A stretch of DNA of 64,000 nucleotides from an uncultured Pelagibacteraceae bacterium (GCA_902531765.1 CACAFC010000001.1:106261-170260); one strand, 5' to 3'. Counted from the first letter of the stretch, positions 35,213 to 45,982 are shown. Notes: generated by a model from the sequence alone, not told the origin. Program-made: numbers and translations.

Positions 35213-36097
35213 ATGATAGCCTTTAACAAATATTATAATAAATTTAATATTCTCTCAGTATCTTTAGTAATTATTTCTTTATTATTACTTACGTTTAAAG
35301 GTTTAAATTTTGGAATAGATTTTAAAGGTGGAACTCTTATTGAATTAAGATCTACAGACAGTAAGATTAATGTTTCCTCACTAAGGGACAATTTAAGTCA
35401 AATGAATTTGGGCGATGTATCTGTTAAAAACTTTGGTAATGAGACTGATTTTTTAATTAAGTTTGAAAATAATGAAAATAAAAATGTAATTGAAGAAATT
35501 AAGAAGAATTTAGATAAATCATTCGGGAACAGCTTCAATTTCAGACGAGTAGAAAATGTTGGCCCTAAAGTTAGTGCTGAATTATTAAGATCAGGTGTTA
35601 TTGCAATATCAGTGGCTTTGTTTTTGATGCTTGTCTATATTTGGATAAGATTTGAATGGCAATTTAGCTTAGGTGCCATAGTAGCTTTATTTCATGATGT
35701 CATTGTTACACTTGGTCTCTTTTCTTTATTGGGCCTAGAGATTAATCTTTCAATAATTGCAGCTGTACTCACAATAGTTGGTTATTCAATGAATGATACA
35801 GTTGTTATTTTCGATAGAGTAAGAGAAAATTTAAGAAAATATTCTGATATTAAAATTTTTGAGTTAACAAATATCTCTATTAACGAAACTTTGTCTCGTA
35901 CTTTGATAACCTCTGTAACAACTCTATTAGCGTTGCTTTCAATATTCTTTTTTGGTGGCGAGGTTTTAAAAGGTTTTTCTTTAGCCATGATATTCGGGGT
36001 AATTTTTGGGACTTATTCATCAATTTATATTGCAAACACAGTATTAGTAAGACTAAATGTGTCTCAAAAAACAGTCCTTAGAGAAGATAAAAACTAA
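35213..36097 (+). CDS. secF: Protein translocase subunit SecF
   Basis: A 294-residue partner of SecD with the short SecF layout: first helix, LNFGIDFKGGTLIELR, small periplasmic domain and five further helices with VGYSMNDTVVIFDRVRENLR. The ATG follows the secD stop with no gap. Its end overlaps the convergent PuuD-like gene by four bases. Confidence 0.96.
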   Translation: MIAFNKYYNKFNILSVSLVIISLLLLTFKGLNFGIDFKGGTLIELRSTDSKINVSSLRDNLSQMNLGDVSVKNFGNETDFLIKFENNENKNVIEEIKKNLDKSFGNSFNFRRVENVGPKVSAELLRSGVIAISVALFLMLVYIWIRFEWQFSLGAIVALFHDVIVTLGLFSLLGLEINLSIIAAVLTIVGYSMNDTVVIFDRVRENLRKYSDIKIFELTNISINETLSRTLITSVTTLLALLSIFFFGGEVLKGFSLAMIFGVIFGTYSSIYIANTVLVRLNVSQKTVLREDKN

Positions 36098-36696
36098 TAT
36101 AAATTTTGAGCAGCTACCATTGAAAGTAGCATCGGTAGAGATAGCAAAGTATTTGTTCTTGAAAACAACATTGCTGTTTTAGCTGATTTTGCTTTTACCT
36201 CAGGTTCACATTCAACTATACCCAAAGCTCTTTTCTGATTAGGCCAAATTACAAACCATACATTAAAAGCCATAACAACACCTAACCACATACCAATTCC
36301 GATGGCAGTATGTTTCGGCACTCCTGAGCCTATGCTTAAAGTCATAGCGTCGTGAAGATATCCATTTAACCATGCTAATATAAATCCTGATAGAATAGTA
36401 AGCGCTGCTGCCCATCTAAAATAAAAAAGAGCAGCTGGAGCAATAACTTTACCTATAGCTGGTTTTTGCTCATCAGGAATTTTACTCATGTTAGGGATCT
36501 GTACAAAATTGAAATACCACAAAAGTCCTATCCACATTATTGCTACTACAACGTGAAAAAATCTTGTCAACCAAGACCAGAAAAGTCTATCGAAACTAAA
36601 TCCATCATTTTGATAAAACAATCCAATAAAGACTACAACAGCTAATGCTAATGAGGCATGTATTGTTCTTGGTAGGGAGGCTAACAATTTATCCAT
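36094..36696 (-). CDS. Urate hydroxylase PuuD-like membrane protein
   Basis: A 200-residue protein with five or so membrane helices that matches the membrane domain of PuuD (the N-terminal urate-oxidase family): FFHVVVAIMWIGLLWYFNFVQIP, FYFRWAAALTILSGF and VWFVIWPNQKRALGI. Full-length PuuD carries a C-terminal cytochrome c domain; this one has none. No purine catabolism genes lie nearby, so oxidation of urate is doubtful. Conserved His residues in membrane helices suggest a haem-binding or redox protein. Confidence 0.75.
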   Translation of the reverse strand: MDKLLASLPRTIHASLALAVVVFIGLFYQNDGFSFDRLFWSWLTRFFHVVVAIMWIGLLWYFNFVQIPNMSKIPDEQKPAIGKVIAPAALFYFRWAAALTILSGFILAWLNGYLHDAMTLSIGSGVPKHTAIGIGMWLGVVMAFNVWFVIWPNQKRALGIVECEPEVKAKSAKTAMLFSRTNTLLSLPMLLSMVAAQNLY

Positions 36697-36738
36697 ATTT
36701 AAATATACTAATATTGATTATATTTAACAACGTTTATT

Positions 36739-39594
36739 TTAATTTAAAAGAGGTTTCAAAAATTTTCCAGTGTAACTCTCAGTTATTTTACAAATTTCCT
36801 CAGGCTTTCCCTCTGCAATAATTTTTCCACCTTTGACACCACCTTCAGGACCCATATCAACAATATAATCTGCTGTTTTTATTACATCTAAATTATGTTC
36901 AATCACAACAACAGTATTTCCAAGGGCTACAAATGTATGAAGAATTTCAAGTAATTTTTTTATATCGTGTTGATGTAAGCCAGTAGTTGGTTCATCTAAT
37001 ATATACATGGTTCTTCCTGTAGATCTTTTGGATAATTCTTTAGCTAATTTAATTCTTTGGGCTTCACCACCTGATAACGTTGTAGCTTGTTGACCAATCT
37101 TTATATATCCTAAACCAACTTTCTTAAGTGTAAGTAATTTTGTTTTAATATTAGATATATTCTCAAAGTATTCACATCCTTCATCTACAGTCATATTCAA
37201 GACATCAGCAATACTTTTATCTTTAAATTTAATTTCTAGAGTTTCCCTATTGTATCTAGTTCCTTTACACTCATCACATTGAATATATACATCTGGTAGA
37301 AAGTGCATTTCATAAGTAATAACACCATCACCTTCACAGGCCTCACATCTACCACCTTTAACATTAAATGAAAATCTTCCTGGCTTATAGCCTCTAGACT
37401 TTGACTCGGGTAAACCAGTGAACCAGTCTCTGATAGGACCAAAAGCACCTGTATAGGTTGCAGGATTAGATCTTGGAGTTCTTCCAATAGGTGATTGATC
37501 AATATCGATGATCTTATCAACTAACTCCGTTCCTTTAAAACCTTTAAAAGGTTTTGGAATTTTTCTAGATTTATTATTATTCAACGTAAGATTTAAGGCA
37601 TTATATAAAGTTTGTAACACAAGAGTAGATTTGCCACTCCCAGATACTCCAGTGACACAAGTTAAGCTTCCTAAAGGAATTTTTAGATTTACATTGTCTA
37701 AATTATTACCTGTTGCGCCTGTTATTTCCAAAAATCTTCCATTTTTGGCTAATCTTCTTTTCGGTGGTACATTTATTTTAAACTTGCTCGATAAATACTT
37801 TCCAGTAATACTATTTTGGTTTTGACTTATTTCTTTTATTGAACCTTGAGCAACAACCTCACCACCTTTGTTACCAGCCTCTGGTCCTAAATCAATTATA
37901 TGATCTGCATTCTCCATTGTTTCAGTATCGTGCTCAACTACAATAACTGTATTGCCTAAATCTCTTAACCTTTTTAAAGCATTTATAAGTTTCACATTAT
38001 CTTTTTGATGAAGACCTATTGATGGTTCGTCTAAGACATATAGAACACCTGTCAAACCAGAACCAATTTGTGATGCCAATCTTATCCTTTGTGCCTCACC
38101 ACCTGATAAAGTTCCTGACTCTCTAGATAGTGTTAGATAATCAAGACCAACATTCAGTAAAAAATTTAATCTTTCATTAATTTCTTTTAAAATATGTTCA
38201 GCAATTTTTACCTGTCTTTTGTCCAAATTATTCTTTAAGTTTTCGAACCATAAAGCAGCATCTGAAATCGATTTTTCTGTAACCTCACTGATATGAAGAC
38301 CATCTATTTTTACACATAAAGCTTCATCTTTTAGCCTATGACCATTACATCTTTCACATTTAGTATCGGATTGATATTGAGCAATTTCTTCTCTTTTCCA
38401 ATCACTATCTGTCTCTAAATATCTTCTTTCTAAGTTATTTATAACACCTTCAAAAGTTTTCTTATGCGAATATTTTTCATACCCATCATCGTATGTAAAT
38501 TTTATCTCTTCATCATCAGATCCATAAAGAATAATATCTTTTATCTTTTTGGATAATTTTGACCATTTTTCCTCTAGGGAAAATCCATAATGTTTAGCTA
38601 AAGAACTTAAAGTTTGAGCATAATATAATGTTGTTGTTTTTGCCCATGGCTCGATAGCTCCATCAATTATGCTTTTTTTCTCATTTGGTATAACCAAATT
38701 TGGATCAACATTTAATTTTACCCCAATACCCTCGCATTCTTCACAAGCACCAAATGGACTATTAAAAGAAAATAATCTTGGTTCAATTTCCTCTATTGTA
38801 AATCCACTTTCAGGACATGCGAATTTTGTTGAAAAAACTAATTTTTCTGATTTTCTGAATTTTTTTGGTAAAGTTTCATCCTCATATTCAACAAATAAAA
38901 GACCATTAGCTAACTGGATTGAAGTTTCAATACTTTCTGCAAGTCGATTTCCTAAAGTTGAGTTTAAAACTATTCTATCGACCAGTATCGATATATCGTG
39001 TTTAATTTTTTTATTAAGTTCTGGAACTTTTTCAATATCATATAAAACATCATCAATTTTAATTTTTCTAAAACCTCTTTTTTTATAATTTAAAATCTCT
39101 TTTCTGTATTCACCTTTTCTTCCTCTGACTACAGGAGCATAAAGATAAATAGTCGATTTTTTTGGTAATTTTTTAATCTTATCTACTATTTGGCTAACAG
39201 TTTGTGACTCAATTGGTTTGCCAGTAAATGGTGAATATGGAATTCCGGCTCTAGCATATAATACTCTCATATAATCATAAATTTCAGTAACGGTTGCAAC
39301 CGTAGATCTAGGATTTTTTGATGTATTTTTTTGCTCTATCGAAATTGCAGGACTTAAACCTTCTATAAGGTCCACATTTGGCTTTTTCATCTTATCTAAA
39401 AATTGTCTTGCATACGCTGATAAACTTTCAACATATCTTCTTTGACCTTCAGCATAAATCGTATCAAATGCTAACGAAGATTTTCCTGATCCAGATAGTC
39501 CAGTAATCACTATAAATTTATCCTTTGGAATTTCTAAAGATATGTTTTTTAAATTATGTTCTTTTGCACCCTTTATAACTATCTTTTTAATCAT
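36739..39594 (-). CDS. uvrA: Excinuclease ABC subunit A
   Basis: The 951-residue damage-recognition ATPase of nucleotide excision repair. Both ABC modules are complete: Walker [21 protein letters not shown] near the N terminus and [11 protein letters not shown] around residue 650, signatures [12 protein letters not shown] and [12 protein letters not shown], and zinc modules with CERCNGHR and [14 protein letters not shown]. It is divergent from ssb across 90 bases, an order common to many proteobacteria; I see no LexA-type box in that gap. Confidence 0.98.
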   Translation of the reverse strand: MIKKIVIKGAKEHNLKNISLEIPKDKFIVITGLSGSGKSSLAFDTIYAEGQRRYVESLSAYARQFLDKMKKPNVDLIEGLSPAISIEQKNTSKNPRSTVATVTEIYDYMRVLYARAGIPYSPFTGKPIESQTVSQIVDKIKKLPKKSTIYLYAPVVRGRKGEYRKEILNYKKRGFRKIKIDDVLYDIEKVPELNKKIKHDISILVDRIVLNSTLGNRLAESIETSIQLANGLLFVEYEDETLPKKFRKSEKLVFSTKFACPESGFTIEEIEPRLFSFNSPFGACEECEGIGVKLNVDPNLVIPNEKKSIIDGAIEPWAKTTTLYYAQTLSSLAKHYGFSLEEKWSKLSKKIKDIILYGSDDEEIKFTYDDGYEKYSHKKTFEGVINNLERRYLETDSDWKREEIAQYQSDTKCERCNGHRLKDEALCVKIDGLHISEVTEKSISDAALWFENLKNNLDKRQVKIAEHILKEINERLNFLLNVGLDYLTLSRESGTLSGGEAQRIRLASQIGSGLTGVLYVLDEPSIGLHQKDNVKLINALKRLRDLGNTVIVVEHDTETMENADHIIDLGPEAGNKGGEVVAQGSIKEISQNQNSITGKYLSSKFKINVPPKRRLAKNGRFLEITGATGNNLDNVNLKIPLGSLTCVTGVSGSGKSTLVLQTLYNALNLTLNNNKSRKIPKPFKGFKGTELVDKIIDIDQSPIGRTPRSNPATYTGAFGPIRDWFTGLPESKSRGYKPGRFSFNVKGGRCEACEGDGVITYEMHFLPDVYIQCDECKGTRYNRETLEIKFKDKSIADVLNMTVDEGCEYFENISNIKTKLLTLKKVGLGYIKIGQQATTLSGGEAQRIKLAKELSKRSTGRTMYILDEPTTGLHQHDIKKLLEILHTFVALGNTVVVIEHNLDVIKTADYIVDMGPEGGVKGGKIIAEGKPEEICKITESYTGKFLKPLLN

Positions 39595-39684
39595 AATTTT
39601 TGTTGCTTTGGTCTAATAAAATTAATATTCAGAGTAAAATTGTGATATAAATTAATCAACTATTAAAATAAATATTAAAATATT

Positions 39685-40140
39685 ATGGCTGGAAGTTTAA
39701 ATAAAGTACTTTTAATTGGTCGTTTGGGCGCAGATCCCGAAATCAAGCAAATGGTGAATGGAAAGAGCGTTGCAAGATTAAGCCTCGCTACAAGTCAATC
39801 ATGGAAAGATAAAAATACAGGTGAAAAAAAAGAAAAAACTGAATGGCACCGTGTAGTTGTATTTAATGAAGGTTTGGTAAATGTTGTTCAACAATATCTA
39901 AAAAAAGGTGCTCAAGTTTATGTAGAGGGTCAAATTACTACAAGAAAATGGAAAGATGAACAATCTGGACAAGACAAATATTCAACCGAAGTAGTTATAC
40001 AAGGTTACAATTCTTCTTTAACTATGCTTGGTGGAGGAAATTCAAGTGGTGGTATAGCTAATGATAATTCACAAGCATCAAATAATACTGAAGATTTATC
40101 TCAAGTACAAAATGATATGGACGACGATATTCCATTTTAA
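39685..40140 (+). CDS. ssb: Single-stranded DNA-binding protein
   Basis: A 151-residue OB-fold protein: [29 protein letters not shown] and [17 protein letters not shown] form the ssDNA-binding core to about residue 112. A Gly/Asn/Ser-rich linker ends in the acidic tip MDDDIPF that docks repair and replication proteins. Five bases separate it from gyrA, so the two are co-expressed. Confidence 0.97.
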   Translation: MAGSLNKVLLIGRLGADPEIKQMVNGKSVARLSLATSQSWKDKNTGEKKEKTEWHRVVVFNEGLVNVVQQYLKKGAQVYVEGQITTRKWKDEQSGQDKYSTEVVIQGYNSSLTMLGGGNSSGGIANDNSQASNNTEDLSQVQNDMDDDIPF

Positions 40141-40145
40141 TTTTT

Positions 40146-42725
40146 ATGGAAAAAAACGAAGTTTCTAAAGATAAGAATATAAAATTAATCTCAATGCATG
40201 ATGAGATGAGCTCATCTTATCTATCATATGCAATGAGCGTCATTGTCAGCAGAGCGCTTCCAGATGTTAGAGATGGTCTAAAACCTGTACATAGAAGAAT
40301 TTTATATGCAATGTATAAAGGTGGTTATGATTGGTCTAAACAATTTAGGAAATCTGCAAGAATAGTTGGAGATGTAATTGGTAAATATCACCCACATGGA
40401 GACCAATCTGTTTATGACGCACTTGTTCGTATGGTTCAAGATTTTTCAATGAGTTTACCTCTTGTAGATGGTCAAGGAAATTTTGGATCTATAGACGGTG
40501 ATCCAGCAGCAGCTATGAGATACACAGAAACTAGATTATCAAAAGTTTCACAATTTTTAATAGATGACATTGAGAAAAAAACAATTGATTTCAAGAGCAA
40601 TTATGATGAAACAGAAAAAGAACCAACTGTGTTACCTGCTCAGTTTCCAAATCTTTTAGTAAATGGAGCAGGGGGTATTGCTGTTGGTATGGCTACAAGT
40701 ATTCCTCCTCATAACTTAGGAGAAATAATCAATGGCACATTAGCTTTAATTGATAACAAAGATATAAAGATTAAAGATCTTATGAAACATATTCCTGGTC
40801 CTGACTTTCCTACAGGTGGTATAATTATTGGTAAAGATATCATTAAACAGGGATACAATAAAGGTAGAGGTTCTTTTAAAATTAGAGGGGAAATATCAAA
40901 CGAAACACTTAAGAATGGTAGAGATAGACTAGTTATAAATTCAATTCCATATCAAGTTAATAAATCTGTATTAAATGAGAGAATAGCACAATTAGTTAGA
41001 GAAAAAAAAATAGAAGGTATAAGAGATATAAGAGATGAATCCAATAGAGAAGGAATTAGAGTTTCAATAGATTTAAGAACTGGAGTTGAACCAGAGACTG
41101 TAAAAAGACAATTATACAAGAACACTCAAATAGAAAGCTCATTTGGATTTAATACACTTGCAATTGTTGATGGTAAGCCAAAGACTTGCAATCTAAAAGA
41201 GTTTTTAGAGAATTTTTTAGAATTTAGAGAAGATGTCGTACTTAAGAAAACAAAATTTGATCTCAACAAAGCAGAAGACAGAGCACATATTTTAATTGGT
41301 CTTTCCGTATCAGTTGAGAATTTAGATAAAGTTATAAAGATTATTAGAGGTTCAAAAACTCCAGATGATGCCAAAAAAGCTTTGTTAAACACTAAGTGGA
41401 AAATCAATAAATCAAAAAAAATGATTTCATTGATAGAAAGTAAAAATTCTAAAAGTCTTTATAATTTATCAGCTGTTCAAGTTGAAGCAATATTAGAATT
41501 AAGATTACAAAAATTAACAGCACTTGGTATTAATGAAATAGAAGTTGAAATAAAAAAATTATCTGAGTTAATTTCTTCATTAAAAAAAATTATATCTTCA
41601 AAAAAAGAATTATTAAAAGTAATAAGTAACGAGCTTAAAGAAATAAAGGATAAATATGCGACACCAAGAAGAACAAAAATCATCGATGCAATACTTAATT
41701 ATGATATTGAGGAAACAATACAAAAAGAAACTGTTCTTATAACCGTTACCTTACAAGGATATATAAAAAGAGGATCACTTAAAACTGTAAAAATTCAAAA
41801 AAGGGGAGGAAAAGGTAAAACTGGTATCACAACTAGAAATGAAGACTCTGTAGTTCAAACGCTATCAGTTAATACTCATACCTCTGTGTTATTTTTTTCT
41901 ACCGAAGGTCTCGTTTATAAAATAAAAGCATGGAAAATTCCCGAAGGTTCAGCATCATCAAAAGGTAAATCTTTATTTAATATTTTGCCGCTTAAAAACT
42001 ATCAATCAATAAGCTCAATTATGCCATTTCCTGAAAGTGAAGAAGATTCAAGCAAATATCAGATAGTTTTTGCAACTTCAAAAGGCAAGGTAAGAAAAAA
42101 TAGTTTAGAAGATTTCTCTTCAATTAATACATCTGGAAAAATAGCAATGAAACTAGATACTAATGATAGAATAATTGGAGTTAAGATATGTAAAGATGAT
42201 CAAGATATAATCCTGAGTACAAAATTTGGAAAATGTATCAGATTTGAGTCTAAAAAATTAAGAATATTTAAAGGAAGATCATCAAAAGGTATAAAGGGAA
42301 TAGAATTAGCGCCTAATGATGAAATAGTTTCTTTATCAATTATTGACAATAATAAGATGAAGAAAAATGGAAAAAATACAAAAGATGATAAATCTGAACT
42401 AACAGCAAAACAAAAGTTTATTTTATCTATTAGTGAAAATGGTTTTGGTAAGAAAACCTCACATTATGACTACAGAACAACAAATAGAGGTGGTAAAGGA
42501 ATTATTGGAATAATTAATTCACCCAGAAATGGAAATATTGCATCATCGTTTCCTGTGTTTGATGGAGACGAAATAATGATTTCAACAAACAAAGGTCGAG
42601 TTATAAGATTAGCAGTTAAAGAAATTAGAACAGCCGGAAGAAACACTCAAGGAGTAAGAATAATTAAGTTATCTGGTGATGAAAAAGTTGTTTCAGCAAT
42701 TAAAATTGATGATAATTTAATATAA
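40146..42725 (+). CDS. gyrA: DNA gyrase subunit A
   Basis: An 859-residue GyrA that cuts and rejoins DNA while negative supercoils are introduced. Catalytic Tyr126 sits in [19 protein letters not shown] precedes it. The C-terminal beta-pinwheel includes the GyrA box-like [10 protein letters not shown]. At the position equal to E. coli Ser83 the sequence reads [10 protein letters not shown], so Gln87 replaces Ser. Overlaps coaD by one base. GyrA rather than ParC is supported by the long C-terminal domain and GyrA box. Confidence 0.96.
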   Translation: MEKNEVSKDKNIKLISMHDEMSSSYLSYAMSVIVSRALPDVRDGLKPVHRRILYAMYKGGYDWSKQFRKSARIVGDVIGKYHPHGDQSVYDALVRMVQDFSMSLPLVDGQGNFGSIDGDPAAAMRYTETRLSKVSQFLIDDIEKKTIDFKSNYDETEKEPTVLPAQFPNLLVNGAGGIAVGMATSIPPHNLGEIINGTLALIDNKDIKIKDLMKHIPGPDFPTGGIIIGKDIIKQGYNKGRGSFKIRGEISNETLKNGRDRLVINSIPYQVNKSVLNERIAQLVREKKIEGIRDIRDESNREGIRVSIDLRTGVEPETVKRQLYKNTQIESSFGFNTLAIVDGKPKTCNLKEFLENFLEFREDVVLKKTKFDLNKAEDRAHILIGLSVSVENLDKVIKIIRGSKTPDDAKKALLNTKWKINKSKKMISLIESKNSKSLYNLSAVQVEAILELRLQKLTALGINEIEVEIKKLSELISSLKKIISSKKELLKVISNELKEIKDKYATPRRTKIIDAILNYDIEETIQKETVLITVTLQGYIKRGSLKTVKIQKRGGKGKTGITTRNEDSVVQTLSVNTHTSVLFFSTEGLVYKIKAWKIPEGSASSKGKSLFNILPLKNYQSISSIMPFPESEEDSSKYQIVFATSKGKVRKNSLEDFSSINTSGKIAMKLDTNDRIIGVKICKDDQDIILSTKFGKCIRFESKKLRIFKGRSSKGIKGIELAPNDEIVSLSIIDNNKMKKNGKNTKDDKSELTAKQKFILSISENGFGKKTSHYDYRTTNRGGKGIIGIINSPRNGNIASSFPVFDGDEIMISTNKGRVIRLAVKEIRTAGRNTQGVRIIKLSGDEKVVSAIKIDDNLI

Positions 42726-43219
42726 TGCACAAGTCAGCTATCTATCCTGGTACATTTGATCCAATTACCTTTGGTCATATTGATGTAATTAAAAAAGCAT
42801 TAAAATTATTTGATAAGATTGTTGTAGCCGTATCAGACGGTGAAAATAAAAATTATCTTTTTGATGCTGAGGAAAGATTAGAGATTGTAAGAAATGCTCT
42901 TTTTAAAGATCTAAAAATGAACAAAAAAAAAATAATTTTAATTTCATTTAAATCATTAACAACCACTCTTTGTAAAAAATACAAATCAAGTGTTATATTG
43001 AGAGGTTTAAGAGCAGTATCTGATTTTGAATATGAGTTTCAACTTGCCGGTATGAATAGAAAGTTGAATAACAATATTGAAACCTTATTTTTAATGTCAG
43101 ATGTTGAAAATCAAATTATCTCTTCAAAATTTGTTAAAGAAATTGTTAAACTTAATGGAGATATTAAAAAATTTACAACAAAGAGTACTATTAAAGCTTT
43201 GAAAGAAAAATATGATTAA
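42725..43219 (+). CDS. coaD: Pantetheine-phosphate adenylyltransferase
   Basis: A 164-residue nucleotidyltransferase for the fourth step of coenzyme A synthesis, joining 4'-phosphopantetheine and AMP. It has YPGTFDPITFGHIDVI with the catalytic TxGH-type motif, LRGLRAVSDFEYEFQLAGMN and ISSKFVKEI. The start overlaps the gyrA stop (TAATG) and its end overlaps the cyclophilin gene by eight bases. Confidence 0.96.
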   Translation: MHKSAIYPGTFDPITFGHIDVIKKALKLFDKIVVAVSDGENKNYLFDAEERLEIVRNALFKDLKMNKKKIILISFKSLTTTLCKKYKSSVILRGLRAVSDFEYEFQLAGMNRKLNNNIETLFLMSDVENQIISSKFVKEIVKLNGDIKKFTTKSTIKALKEKYD

Positions 43220-43772
43220 ACTTTTAATCAAGATATTAATTATTTTTTTATTTACAATTAATCAATCGTTAACAGAGGAGAATATGATGATTTTAAAATT
43301 AAAAGATGGTGATGTAAAAATAGAATTATTTTCAGATACAGCACCCAATCATGTAAAACGAATAAAAGAATTAGCTGATGCTGGTAAATATGACAATGTA
43401 GTATTTCATAGAGTTATTGATGGTTTCATGGCCCAAACAGGAGATGTCAAATTTGGTAACTCAAATTCAGATGATTTTGATTTGAGAAGAGCTGGAATGG
43501 GTGGATCAGATTTACCTGATCTTAAACAAGAATTCAGTAATCTTCCTCATGACCGAGGTACCTTGTCTATGGCTCGATCATCAGATCCTAATAGTGCTAA
43601 TAGTCAATTTTTTATATGTTTTAAACCAGCCCCATTTTTAGATAATCAATATACTGTTTTTGGAAAGGTTATCGAAGGAATGGAATTTGTTGATAAGATA
43701 AAAAGAGGCGATGAAAATAATAATGGTGCAGTAACAGAGCCTGACAAAATTATTAGTTTCAAATCTTTATAA
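43212..43772 (+). CDS. ppiA: Cyclophilin-type peptidyl-prolyl isomerase, exported
   Basis: A 186-residue cyclophilin that speeds cis-trans isomerisation before proline. A hydrophobic signal peptide covers about residues 1-20, so it should act in the periplasm. The catalytic face includes YDNVVFHRVIDGFMAQTGD (active-site Arg), LSMARSSDPNSANSQFFI and FLDNQYTVFGKV. The gene overlaps coaD and lies 14 bases ahead of tgt. The symbol is given by analogy with the periplasmic PpiA. Confidence 0.9.
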   Translation: MIKLLIKILIIFLFTINQSLTEENMMILKLKDGDVKIELFSDTAPNHVKRIKELADAGKYDNVVFHRVIDGFMAQTGDVKFGNSNSDDFDLRRAGMGGSDLPDLKQEFSNLPHDRGTLSMARSSDPNSANSQFFICFKPAPFLDNQYTVFGKVIEGMEFVDKIKRGDENNNGAVTEPDKIISFKSL

Positions 43773-43786
43773 AATTCTGACTTCAA

Positions 43787-44893
43787 TTGAAAAAATTTGA
43801 ATTTAAAGTTTTAAAAAAAAGTAAATTTGCAAGACTTGGTTTAATTCAAACTTATAGAGGTAACATAGAAACACCAGCTTTTATGCCTGTAGGGACTCAA
43901 GCTACAGTAAAGGCCTGTACAATTGATGATATTAAAAAAACAAGATCACAAATTATTTTATCTAACACTTATCATCTAATGATACGCCCAGGCGTAGAGA
44001 GAATTAAACATGCTGGCGGTCTTCACGAATTTATGAATTGTGATCTTCCAATACTTACAGACTCGGGTGGCTTTCAAGTAATGTCATTATCAAAGTTAAA
44101 TAAAATAGATAAAGAAAAAGGTGCAATTTTTAACTCACACATTGATGGTAAAAAATTTTACCTTAGTCCTGAAGAAAGTATAAGAATTCAATTAGGATTA
44201 AATTCAGATATTTTAATGGTAATGGATGAATGTCCAAAAAAAACCAATGATTATCAAATTATAGATAAATCTATGAATTTATCTTTGTATTGGGCTGAAA
44301 GATCCAAAAAAGCTTTTGGAAATAATCCCCACAAAGCTCTATTTGGTATAGTGCAAGGTGGTTTGTTTAAAGATTTGAGAATAAAATCTTTAAAGGGACT
44401 TTTAAAAATTGGATTTGATGGTTATGCATTAGGTGGTTTAGCAGTTGGAGAAACTCAAGCTGAAATGTTTACAGTTTTGGAAGATATTAAAGAGTATTTG
44501 CCAGATGATAAACCTCATTATTTAATGGGCGTTGGCACTCCAAATGATATCTTAGGTGCTGTTAAAAAAGGTATTGATATGTTCGATTGTGTTCTTCCAA
44601 CAAGATCAGGTAGAACTGGACTTGCTTTTACTTGGCAGGGAAGGGTAAATATTAAAAATAATAAGTACCAAAATGATAATACTCCGCTAGATCCTGAATG
44701 TAAAAATCTTAATTTGAATAGATATTCAAAAAATTATCTTAACCATTTATTTAACACTAATGAGATTCTTGGATCGATGTTATTAACGTTACACAATATA
44801 AATTTCTATCAAGAATTAATGAAAGCTATTAGAGAAAATATCCAAAATGACACATTTGATGCTTTTCATGATAAATACATTGATAAGTTGTAA
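43787..44893 (+). CDS. tgt: tRNA-guanine transglycosylase with altered zinc site
   Basis: A 368-residue enzyme that exchanges guanine-34 for preQ1 in queuosine tRNAs. Catalytic residues are kept: Asp92 in LTDSGGFQVMSL and nucleophile Asp267 in MFDCVLPTRSGR. The C-terminal zinc site normally reads CxCxxC plus a later His. Here it reads ECKNLNLNRYS: Cys305 and His336 remain, but the positions of the second and third Cys hold Asn307 and Leu310. The enzyme may thus lack zinc. TTG start at 43787; its tRNA-Lys neighbour is not a target. Confidence 0.93.
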   Translation: MKKFEFKVLKKSKFARLGLIQTYRGNIETPAFMPVGTQATVKACTIDDIKKTRSQIILSNTYHLMIRPGVERIKHAGGLHEFMNCDLPILTDSGGFQVMSLSKLNKIDKEKGAIFNSHIDGKKFYLSPEESIRIQLGLNSDILMVMDECPKKTNDYQIIDKSMNLSLYWAERSKKAFGNNPHKALFGIVQGGLFKDLRIKSLKGLLKIGFDGYALGGLAVGETQAEMFTVLEDIKEYLPDDKPHYLMGVGTPNDILGAVKKGIDMFDCVLPTRSGRTGLAFTWQGRVNIKNNKYQNDNTPLDPECKNLNLNRYSKNYLNHLFNTNEILGSMLLTLHNINFYQELMKAIRENIQNDTFDAFHDKYIDKL

Positions 44894-44923
44894 ATAGTTA
44901 AGTTATTTTTTTCAAATTCCTGT

Positions 44924-44951
44924 TTGAAATATTTAGATTATTCTATATATA
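44924..44951 (+). promoter_or_regulatory. Promoter of tRNA-Lys
   Basis: TTGAAA (44924-44929) and TATATA (44946-44951) with a 16-base spacer resemble a sigma-70 promoter. Transcription would begin about 44958, some 16 bases ahead of the tRNA 5' end. Confidence 0.5.
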
Positions 44952-44973
44952 CATTTCATCTTGAAGAGAATAT

Positions 44974-45049
<76 letters not shown>

Positions 45050-45053
45050 TGTT

Positions 45054-45887
45054 TTAAGCAATTGGTGGGTACTTAATAATTATTTCGTTCAACCAAGTTT
45101 GTATATTTCTTATTCTACTATCAGATGAAGGATGAGTGCTCATAAATTGAGGAGGCTCCTTACCTTTGTTCTCTTCTTTCATCCTGTACCATATTTTTTC
45201 AGTTTCTCTAATATCATAACCAGATAAAGAGGAAAAAATCATACCTAAATAATCGGCTTCACTTTCCTGTTTTCTATTGAAAGGATTCATTATACCAATT
45301 GAGGAAATAAGACCGACAGTGTCCATACCAGTTGATCTATTAATTTGACTTAGTGCTCCACCACTAAAAATATCTATAAGTGTAGTGCCTGTTTGTACCA
45401 GAACTCCACGACTTGCTCTTTCAACAGAATGTTTTGCAACAGCATGAGCAATCTCATGACCCATAACAGCCGCTAATCCATTAGTATTTTTTGTAATTTT
45501 AAGCATACCACTATAAACAGCAATTTTACCTCCCGGCATACACCAAGCATTTTTTACTTTATCATTATCAATTAAAATATATTCCCACTTAAAATTTGCT
45601 GTTGGATCAGGAAGATTTGATTTATCAAAATAAATTGATATTGCATCTTCCATCTTTTTTCCTATTTCTGTTATTTCATTAATAGATTTCGTATCTTTGA
45701 TTAATTTTTCTTTTTCTTTTACTTTTTCATAAATTTGGGCAGCCTGAGCATTTAATTTTGCTTCTGGGATTAGCTTTAATTGTTTTCTATCTGTAATTGG
45801 AGCGGTAGTACAAGCGTTAATTACAATACCACAACAACCACAACCCACATAAGTTAAAAATTTTCTTCTATTCATTTTGTAAGACAT
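45054..45887 (-). CDS. M48-family metallopeptidase with Tat-like lipoprotein signal
   Basis: A 277-residue zinc peptidase of the LoiP/BepA-like M48 group: HEIAH with downstream third ligand in ESEADYLGM. The N terminus MNRRKFLTYVGCGCCGIVINAC combines a twin-arginine motif with a short hydrophobic core and a possible lipobox (INAC, Cys26), suggesting Tat export as a lipoprotein. Tat genes occur in this window. Probably a periplasmic protease acting on outer-membrane or misfolded proteins. An alternative start four codons in (MNRRKF) is equally good. Confidence 0.88.
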   Translation of the reverse strand: MSYKMNRRKFLTYVGCGCCGIVINACTTAPITDRKQLKLIPEAKLNAQAAQIYEKVKEKEKLIKDTKSINEITEIGKKMEDAISIYFDKSNLPDPTANFKWEYILIDNDKVKNAWCMPGGKIAVYSGMLKITKNTNGLAAVMGHEIAHAVAKHSVERASRGVLVQTGTTLIDIFSGGALSQINRSTGMDTVGLISSIGIMNPFNRKQESEADYLGMIFSSLSGYDIRETEKIWYRMKEENKGKEPPQFMSTHPSSDSRIRNIQTWLNEIIIKYPPIA

Positions 45888-45904
45888 TGATATTATATAT
45901 TATA

Positions 45905-45982
45905 ATGAATCTAAATAATAAAATATTATTAATATTATTCCTAATAGCAATAGTTTTTGTGATATTTTCAAGTTTTAAATAA
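45905..45982 (+). CDS. Small hydrophobic micro-ORF coupled to the DUF502 gene
   Basis: A 25-codon ORF beginning ATGAATCTAAATAAT encodes one hydrophobic helix (KILLILFLIAIVFVIFSSF). Its TAA overlaps the ATG of the DUF502 gene (TAATG), the same coupling used by most gene pairs here. It occupies almost all of the 94-base space between the divergent M48 and DUF502 genes. No clear ribosome-binding site. It may be a true single-span membrane peptide or just a leader promoting translation of the next gene. Confidence 0.45.
   Translation: MNLNNKILLILFLIAIVFVIFSSFK

Noticed and set aside
38669..39088. 139-codon plus-strand frame inside uvrA
   Set aside because: Antisense to conserved UvrA; composition mirrors the coding strand and no ribosome-binding site or motif is present.
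39595..39684. LexA box between uvrA and ssb
   Set aside because: I looked for GTTC/GAAC-type repeats typical of LexA sites and found none; only AT-rich promoter-like sequence (GATATAAAT) is present.
44909..44929. TTTCAAA/TTTGAAA hairpin after tgt as terminator
   Set aside because: The seven-base stem is AT-rich, has no downstream T-run, and its right arm overlaps the better-supported tRNA-Lys -35 element.
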